Shown piece by piece: positions 58,385-64,000 of a stretch of 64,000 nucleotides of DNA. The position numbers were made by a program, and so were the translations under genes. Origin of the DNA: Altererythrobacter sp. TH136 (GTDB lineage: Bacteria > Pseudomonadota > Alphaproteobacteria > Sphingomonadales > Sphingomonadaceae); the NCBI RefSeq assembly GCF_007065885.1, contig NZ_CP041409.1, positions 1,597,501 through 1,661,500 on the forward strand, read 5' to 3'. The first letter of the stretch is position 1. Each line of letters begins with the position of its first letter. The notes beneath the pieces are model-generated. The model saw only the letters and a list, made by a program, of their open reading frames with translations. It made no database searches and was not told the DNA's origin.

Positions 58385-58854
58385 AGAGCCTTGGCCGCTT
58401 CCAGCACTTCGGCCGCGTGTCCCTTGACCTTCACTTTGTCCCACACCCGGGCGATTCGTCCTTGCGCATCCAGCAGGTATGTCGTGCGCACCATGCCGAT
58501 GAATTTCTTCCCGTAGAGCTGCTTCTCGGTCCAGATGCCCAGCGCATCGGACAGGCCACCGCCATCCTGCGCATCGGTCGCCAGCGGCACCGCGAGCTCC
58601 TGTTTGGCCATGAACGCCCGGTGCTTTGCGGGCGGGTCCTTGGACACCCCGAGCAGTGCCACCCCGGCTTCGGCAAAGTCGCGCGCCAGCGCGGTGAAAT
58701 CCTTCGCCTCGATCGTGCAGCCGGGGGTGTTGTCCTTGGGATAGAACCAGACCACCGCCGGCTTGCCCGCGAAATCCGATGGGCGGACGATGCCCCCGTC
58801 GGGGGTTTCCATGGCGATGTCAGGCATCAGATCGCCCACGGCAGGCTTGGTCAT
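58381..58854 (-). CDS. bcp: Thioredoxin-dependent peroxiredoxin, BCP/PrxQ family, single cysteine
   Basis: Reduces hydroperoxides in the cytosol; 157 residues. The peroxidatic Cys is C46 in N-T-P-G-C-T-I-E-A. The resolving Cys five residues later in the E. coli protein is lysine here, and no other cysteine exists in the chain, so it must act as a 1-Cys enzyme reduced by another thiol. ATG 58854 overlaps the glnE stop (TGATG), and the GTG of the DUF455 gene overlaps its own stop. Confidence 0.93.
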   Translation of the reverse strand: MTKPAVGDLMPDIAMETPDGGIVRPSDFAGKPAVVWFYPKDNTPGCTIEAKDFTALARDFAEAGVALLGVSKDPPAKHRAFMAKQELAVPLATDAQDGGGLSDALGIWTEKQLYGKKFIGMVRTTYLLDAQGRIARVWDKVKVKGHAAEVLEAAKAL

Positions 58855-61547
58855 CAGGCAGTCTCCAGCGGTTGTCCGAATGAATCGGCCCAGGCGCCCG
58901 CAACTTCTTGCCGCGCGTCGGCGAACGCCAGCAGAAGCGACGGCAGATCGGGATGGCCGCATGCCTCGGCCAGCGCGGCAGCTGCGGCGGGGGGCGGCTC
59001 GTCGACATCGGGCGCGAGCAGGCGGGCTGCGACCAGCATCCGGGTCATCAGCGCGAGTGCCTCGCGCACGGCGGGCCGGAGCAGATCGGCCGCCACCAGC
59101 GCATCGACCGCCTGCCCCAGGTCCGGATCGAACCCGATCCGCTCGCGCAGTTGCAGGTAATGGACGAGGAATTCCAGGTCGACCAGTCCGCCGCGCAGCA
59201 GTTTGGCGTCGAGCACTCCGCGCGCCGGTTTGTGCACCGCCATTTCGCTGCGCATCTTCAACACGTCGAATTTCAGGACGTCAGGGTCGCGAGGGCGGAC
59301 GAGCACCTGGTCGATGATCGACTGCAATTGCGCCCGCGCTTCCGCCGAGCCGGTCAGCGGCCTCGCGCGTGCCAGGGCCATGTGCTCCCAGGTCCACGCC
59401 TCTTCGGCCTGGTAGCGCGCGAAGCTGTCGAAGCTGACCGCCAGCGGCCCCTGGGCGCCCTGCGGCCGCAGGCGGGTGTCGACCTCGTATAGCGCACCTT
59501 CGGCGGTCGGAACGCTGAGCGCGGCGGTGACGCGCTGGGCCAGGCGGTTGAAGTAATGCGTCGCGCCGAGGGGGCGTGGTCCGTCAGACTCCCCGCCGAA
59601 GTCGCCGCTGAACAGATAGATGACATCGAGATCGGATGCGTGAGTCAGCGTCCCTCCCCCCAGTCGTCCGAGCCCGAGCACGACCAGTTCGCCCCCCGGC
59701 ACCCGCCCGTGCGCCCGTTCGAACTCCGCGACGGCCGCTGACTGCGCCGTTGCCAGCGCGGCTTCGGCGGTGCGGGACAGGGCGGCGCCGATCTCGAGAG
59801 GATCGTGCACCGCGGCGATCGTCTGCAGGCCTAGAGCGAACCGCAATTCCCCCGTCACGCGGCGAATGCGATCGAGCCGGTACTCGTAATCCTCGCGATC
59901 GGCCGCACCCATCTGCGCGGCGATCTCCGCCACGCTGCCCGGCAGATCGAGCGCCCGGCGGTCGATCAGCGAATCGAGCAGTTCGGGCCGGCGCCCGAGC
60001 CGGTCGGCCAGCGTCGGCGCGAGCACCAGGATGCGCACCAGCTGGTCGAGCAGCGCGGGACGCTGGATCAACAGGTTGAACAGGTTGATGGCACTGGGTG
60101 CCGCGCTCAGCACCCGCTCCCACCGATTGAGCGCCTGGTCCGGCTCGGGCGCAGCCGCAAGCCGTTCCAGCAACGCGGGCAACAGGGTGTCGAACGCTTG
60201 CCGGGCGGCCTGCGAACGCAGCGCGCGGATATGGCCGTCGCTCCATGCGGCGATGCGCTCGGCCACCTGTTCCGGCTCACCGAAGCCCAGCTCGGCCAAC
60301 TTGCGCGCGAAGCTATCCCCGCTGACCGGCACCGACGCGGCGGTCTGCTCATCATCCGCGATCAGTGCGTCATAGCGCCGCCCGACGATTTCGGTGATTT
60401 CCCGCAGTTCCGCCACCAGCGCCGCGCCGTCGGCCAGGCCGTCGAGCTGCGCCACGTTGTCCAGCGCGGCTCCACTGGGCAGGACGTGCGTCTGCTGGTC
60501 GGTAACCATCTGCAGCCGGTGCTCGAGCATTCGCAGCCGATCATAGGCCTCGCCCAGCGCGTGGGCATCCGCGTCCGCGACGATGCCCGCCGCCGCCAGC
60601 GCATCCAGAGCGGCGCGGGTGCCCCTCACCCGCAACGATGGATCGCGGCCCCCGTGGATCAGCTGATGAGTCTGCGCGAAGAATTCGACCTCGCGGATTC
60701 CGCCGCGCCCCAGCTTCAGGTTGAAGCCCGGCCCCGGCTCCTGCGGTCCGGAATAGCTGGCGCGGATGCGCGCCGTCAGCCGGCGGATTTCCCCGATCGC
60801 CCCGAAGTCGAGACTTCGCCGCCAGACAAACGGGCGAATGGCCGCCAGGAAGTCTTCGCCGGCCCCCAGATCGCCGGCGGCGGCACGCGCACGAATGAAC
60901 GCCGCCCGTTCCCAGGTCAGCGCCGAGCTTTCATAATGAGTGAGCGCACCGGCGACCGGAATTGCCAGCGGGCTGACTTCCGACGCCGGCCGCAGGCGCA
61001 GGTCGACTCGGAACACGAAGCCGTCGGCGGTGACTTCGCTCAACAGGCGGACGATCTCGCGCGCATAGCGCTGGGCAGCCTCGGCCGGTTCGTCGCGCTC
61101 CCGCCGCGGCAGCGTAGCCGGATCGTACAGCAGGATCGGGTCGATATCGGAGCTGTAGTTCAGCTCTCGCGCGCCATGCTTGCCAAGGGCGAGCGCAATC
61201 ATGCCGTCGGGATTCGCGTCGGGCACACGCTTGCGGATCGCCGCGGCGATGGCCCGGTCCAGCGACCGGTCGGCCAGCGCCGACAGCTCCCCCATGACGC
61301 GCGCCAGCGGGAACGCGCCCGCCAGATCGCCGATGGCCAGCGCCAAGGCATACGCCAAGCGCTCCCGGCGCAGCGCGCGTCCAGGGTCGGCGATCCCATC
61401 CCCGGCGGCCGCCGCCCAGTCGAGCGCGTCCTCCCCCGCTCCCTCAGCCAGCAGTTCGGTGAGCGCGGGTAGCCGCGCCGCCGCCTGGGCAAGGAAGGGC
61501 GAGTGAGACCGGGTGCGGCCGAGCGCATGGTGCCAGTTTCCCGTCAT
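58854..61547 (-). CDS. glnE: Bifunctional glutamine synthetase adenylyltransferase/adenylyl-removing enzyme
   Basis: Controls glutamine synthetase by adding or removing AMP in response to PII; 897 residues. Two nucleotidyltransferase domains are visible, with G-x-x-E/D-L-N-Y-S-S-D-I-D near 153-165 and L-G-R-L-G-G-G-T-L-T-H-A-S-D-L-D near 640-655, flanking the helical linker. ATG 61547 gives the typical sphingomonad length; the frame is open 23 codons further. First gene of the glnE-bcp-DUF455 overlapping operon, diverging from the M28 peptidase gene. Confidence 0.95.
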   Translation of the reverse strand: MTGNWHHALGRTRSHSPFLAQAAARLPALTELLAEGAGEDALDWAAAAGDGIADPGRALRRERLAYALALAIGDLAGAFPLARVMGELSALADRSLDRAIAAAIRKRVPDANPDGMIALALGKHGARELNYSSDIDPILLYDPATLPRRERDEPAEAAQRYAREIVRLLSEVTADGFVFRVDLRLRPASEVSPLAIPVAGALTHYESSALTWERAAFIRARAAAGDLGAGEDFLAAIRPFVWRRSLDFGAIGEIRRLTARIRASYSGPQEPGPGFNLKLGRGGIREVEFFAQTHQLIHGGRDPSLRVRGTRAALDALAAAGIVADADAHALGEAYDRLRMLEHRLQMVTDQQTHVLPSGAALDNVAQLDGLADGAALVAELREITEIVGRRYDALIADDEQTAASVPVSGDSFARKLAELGFGEPEQVAERIAAWSDGHIRALRSQAARQAFDTLLPALLERLAAAPEPDQALNRWERVLSAAPSAINLFNLLIQRPALLDQLVRILVLAPTLADRLGRRPELLDSLIDRRALDLPGSVAEIAAQMGAADREDYEYRLDRIRRVTGELRFALGLQTIAAVHDPLEIGAALSRTAEAALATAQSAAVAEFERAHGRVPGGELVVLGLGRLGGGTLTHASDLDVIYLFSGDFGGESDGPRPLGATHYFNRLAQRVTAALSVPTAEGALYEVDTRLRPQGAQGPLAVSFDSFARYQAEEAWTWEHMALARARPLTGSAEARAQLQSIIDQVLVRPRDPDVLKFDVLKMRSEMAVHKPARGVLDAKLLRGGLVDLEFLVHYLQLRERIGFDPDLGQAVDALVAADLLRPAVREALALMTRMLVAARLLAPDVDEPPPAAAAALAEACGHPDLPSLLLAFADARQEVAGAWADSFGQPLETA

Positions 61548-61658
61548 GACGCCGTTCCAAGCCGAACCCGGCGCCCGGTGCAAGCGCCAGTCGGGTTGTG
61601 CCGCCTGCCGCTGCATGGCAGGACCTGCCCGATAAACGTCACATCGGGAGGCTGCCTT

Positions 61659-63353
61659 TTGCCCTATCGTTCCCTAGCCGCGGTCGCCGCAGCCTCGCTT
61701 GCGCTGTCCGGCTGCGCCGCTACCATGGAACCGGTTGCCGGGGCCGCTCCCGCCGGCAGCGCGCAACTCGCGGTCGCACCTTCGATCCCGCTGATGCAGC
61801 AGGTGACGAAGCGGCTGTCGCAGGACGACCTTGAGGGCAGGGCGCCAAGCACGGCGACCGAACCCAGAGTGCTCGACTACATCGTCGCGCAGTTCGAGCG
61901 CGCCGGGCTCAAGCCGGGCAACCAGGGCAAGTGGCTACAGGAAGTGCCGACGGTGGAAATCACCGGCAGCAACCACAGTCCGATGACGGTCAGCGGCGGC
62001 GCCACGCCGTTGCGCTTCTCGTTCGGCGACCAGTACGTCGCGACCAGTTACCGGGTGACGCCGCAGACCAGGGTCGAGAACAGCCCGCTGGTCTTCGTCG
62101 GCTATGGCATCAACGCGCCGGAACTCGGCTGGAACGACTATGCCGGCGTGGACATGAAGGGGAAGACCGCGGTCATCCTGGTCAACGATCCCGACTATGC
62201 GATGGACGGTCAGGATGGCCTCTTCAAGGGTCGGCGGATGACCTACTACGGCCGCTGGACCTACAAGTTCGAGGAAGCTGCTCGCCAGGGCGCCGCCGCG
62301 GCGATCATAGTCCACGACACGTTCCCGGCCGCGTATGGTTGGAACGTCGTCAACTCCAGCTGGACCGGCGCGCAATACTACGTCCAAACCGCCAACGACG
62401 GGATGGACCAGACGATGGCCAATGGCTGGGTGCAGAAAGCCGCCGCCGAAGCGATCGTCGGTGCGGAGGGCAAGGACCTTGGCGCCCTGACCGCCGCTGC
62501 CCAACGCAAGGGGTTCAAGGCTGTCCCGCTTGGCCTGACCGCCAGCTTCGGGTTCGACAACGCGGTTCGCAAATCGACCTCGCACAATGTGGTTGGCATT
62601 CTGCCCGGCACGACCCGCCCGGACGAATATATGCTCTATTCCGGACACTGGGATCACCTGGGCCGGTGCACTCCCGACGCAACCGGCGACGACATCTGCA
62701 ACGGCGCGGTCGACAACGCGACCGGCATCGGCGCGATCACGGCGCTGGCGGACGCCAACCACCGCGCCGGACCGACCGCGCGGAGCCAGGTGTTCATCGC
62801 GCTGACGCTTGAGGAATCCGGGCTGCTCGGATCCGAATACTATGCCCAAAACCCGATCTACCCGTTGGCGCAGACCGTCGGCGGAGTGAACATCGATGCG
62901 CTCGCCCCGGGTGGGAGCGCGCGCGATTACATGATGACCGGAGGCGACAAGTCCGACCTGACCACGTTGTTCAACCAGACGCTGGCTCAGCAAGGTCTGC
63001 GCGGTTCGCCCGAAGCGGAGCCTGAGAAAGGCTACTATTACCGCTCCGACCACTTCAGCCTCGCCAAGCGCGGCGTGCCGATGTTCTACGTCGATCGGGG
63101 GCTCGATCTGATCGCCGGCGGTACCGCAGCCGGGCAAGCGGCGGCGGATGATTATGTCCAGAACCGGTATCACGCGCCGAGCGACGAGTGGTCGGATGCG
63201 TGGGACTGGTCCGGCATGACCACCGACCTCGCGCTGTTCTACCAGCTTGGCCGTTCGCTCGCCGAGAGCAGCACGTGGCCGAACTGGCACACCACGGACG
63301 AGTTCCGCGCCATCCGCGACAAGAGCTGCGCCAGCAGCGCTGCCGGCTGCTGA
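61659..63353 (+). CDS. M28-family zinc aminopeptidase lipoprotein (TTG start)
   Basis: 564 residues from TTG 61659, with GGAGG seven bases upstream and a lipobox L-S-G-C (Cys near 18). A PA-type insert occurs in the first half; the M28 zinc ligands are in S-G-H-W-D-H-L-G (near 330), D-N-A-T-G, and E-E-S-G-L-L-G-S (near 380). It likely hydrolyses peptides in the periplasm or on the outer membrane. The 11-base gap to the next gene suggests co-transcription with the agmatine deiminase. Confidence 0.92.
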   Translation: MPYRSLAAVAAASLALSGCAATMEPVAGAAPAGSAQLAVAPSIPLMQQVTKRLSQDDLEGRAPSTATEPRVLDYIVAQFERAGLKPGNQGKWLQEVPTVEITGSNHSPMTVSGGATPLRFSFGDQYVATSYRVTPQTRVENSPLVFVGYGINAPELGWNDYAGVDMKGKTAVILVNDPDYAMDGQDGLFKGRRMTYYGRWTYKFEEAARQGAAAAIIVHDTFPAAYGWNVVNSSWTGAQYYVQTANDGMDQTMANGWVQKAAAEAIVGAEGKDLGALTAAAQRKGFKAVPLGLTASFGFDNAVRKSTSHNVVGILPGTTRPDEYMLYSGHWDHLGRCTPDATGDDICNGAVDNATGIGAITALADANHRAGPTARSQVFIALTLEESGLLGSEYYAQNPIYPLAQTVGGVNIDALAPGGSARDYMMTGGDKSDLTTLFNQTLAQQGLRGSPEAEPEKGYYYRSDHFSLAKRGVPMFYVDRGLDLIAGGTAAGQAAADDYVQNRYHAPSDEWSDAWDWSGMTTDLALFYQLGRSLAESSTWPNWHTTDEFRAIRDKSCASSAAGC

Positions 63354-63363
63354 TACTCGCTCG

Positions 63364-64000
63364 ATGTCCGCGTTGATGCCGCCGGAGTGGGCGCCGCAGG
63401 CCTGGCTGTGGATCGGCTTCCCGCACGATGCGGAGGAATGGCCAGGCTACCTGTCGCGCGCGCAGGAGCAGATGGCGGCGTTCGCGAACGCGGTTGCCGA
63501 AAGCGGGCAGGAGGTTCGCCTGCTGGTGCGGCACGCGGCGAACGAAGCGCGTGCGGCAAGCCTGGTTATGGGGGCGGTGAAGCTTGAGCGGCGCGCCTAC
63601 GGCGATGTGTGGGTGCGCGACACCGGACCCCTCGTCCGCGGCGACGGAAACGCGCTGCGCTGCCGCTTCAACGGCTGGGGCGGCAAGTACCTGATGGAAG
63701 GCGACCAGACGATCGGCGCCGAACTCGCCCGCGATGCCGGCCTGCCGGTCGTGGAGACCGACTGGATCCTTGAAGGCGGTGCGATCGACGGCGACGGCAC
63801 CGGCCTCGTCGCGACCACCGAACAATGCCTGCTCAACTCGAACCGCAATCCGCAGCTGTCGCGCGGCGACATCGAACAGCGATTGGCGGCCGATCTCGGC
63901 CTGGACAGGGTCCTGTGGCTTGGCGACGGGTTGTTGAACGATCACACCGATGGCCATGTCGACAACCTTGCCCGGTTCGTGGCGCCGAACCGGCTGGCGC
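63364..64000 (+). CDS. aguA: Agmatine deiminase/peptidyl-arginine deiminase family (runs off the right edge)
   Basis: 212 complete codons are visible. Conserved segments of the family are present: W-V-R-D-T-G-P near 80, F-N-G-W-G-G-K-Y near 100, E-G-G-A-I-D near 135, and D-H-T-D-G-H-V-D-N near 193. Agmatine deiminase converts agmatine to N-carbamoylputrescine. The catalytic C-terminal cysteine region lies beyond the window, so activity cannot be confirmed. ATG 63364 follows the M28 gene stop by 11 bases. Confidence 0.85.
   Translation, partial: MSALMPPEWAPQAWLWIGFPHDAEEWPGYLSRAQEQMAAFANAVAESGQEVRLLVRHAANEARAASLVMGAVKLERRAYGDVWVRDTGPLVRGDGNALRCRFNGWGGKYLMEGDQTIGAELARDAGLPVVETDWILEGGAIDGDGTGLVATTEQCLLNSNRNPQLSRGDIEQRLAADLGLDRVLWLGDGLLNDHTDGHVDNLARFVAPNRLA

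Overview
The window is 64 kb of compact, very GC-rich chromosome with about 60 protein genes and no RNA gene, prophage, insertion sequence or CRISPR array that I can recognise. Gene content points to an alphaproteobacterium of the order Sphingomonadales, plausibly an Erythrobacteraceae or Sphingomonadaceae member. The signs are the DUF3576-leuS-lptE-holA block, an rnd-like exonuclease next to lptC-lptA, an exosortase-A (XrtA) ligase and glycosyltransferase pair, tandem M13 peptidases, and a small protein ending in a DESFPASDPP-type tail. Genus assignment is inference.

Layout. 1-5.2 kb: ribA, an E. coli-type phosphatidylserine decarboxylase with a DksA-like zinc-finger gene upstream, a beta-helix protein and recQ. 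5.3-10.5 kb: a lipoprotein gene, then a tightly overlapping operon of another lipoprotein, an acyl-CoA dehydrogenase, a CoA isomerase/transferase resembling 2-methylfumaryl-CoA isomerase (Mct), a thiolase and a mesaconyl-C4-CoA-hydratase-like (Meh) enzyme. 10.5-19.6 kb: phenylalanine 4-monooxygenase, a small lipoprotein, a GlsB-type membrane protein, uppP, two tandem M13 metallopeptidases and an MsbA-like ABC exporter. 19.7-22.9 kb: intracellular PHA depolymerase, an SRPBCC protein and a zinc alcohol dehydrogenase. 22.9-26.6 kb: a minus-strand lipid/CoA cluster (MaoC hydratase, thiolase, carboxymuconolactone-decarboxylase-like protein, SDR, DUF4126). 26.7-29.5 kb: the XrtA-associated pair plus a previously unlisted 36-residue membrane peptide gene.

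29.5-38.2 kb: an acidic two-TM protein, gltB-gltD and a secreted hypothetical protein. 38.2-42.1 kb: acid phosphatase, ung, RNase D-like exonuclease, lptC-lptA. 42.1-46.6 kb: holA-lptE-leuS-DUF3576 on the minus strand. 47-53.7 kb: an unknown envelope protein, phaB, a YihY/BrkB protein, a DUF2171-OmpA fusion, a ribbon-helix-helix protein, a small membrane protein, murA and galU. 53.7-56.6 kb: cytochrome P450 with an acyl-CoA synthetase. 56.7-64 kb: M23 peptidase, an overlapping glnE-bcp-DUF455 operon, an M28 peptidase lipoprotein and a truncated agmatine deiminase.

Functional themes are CoA-linked catabolism (three separate loci), PHA metabolism (phaZ, phaB), envelope construction (psd, uppP, lptC/A/E, murA, galU, XrtA polysaccharide genes), secreted proteolysis (M13 x2, M23, M28) and nitrogen assimilation (gltBD, glnE). 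The observations I consider most worth checking are the Mct/Meh-like operon with an altered canonical catalytic position, the psd gene that appears to lack any AUG/GUG/UUG start but has a Shine-Dalgarno before an AUC, and the overlapping 36-residue gene in the XrtA locus.
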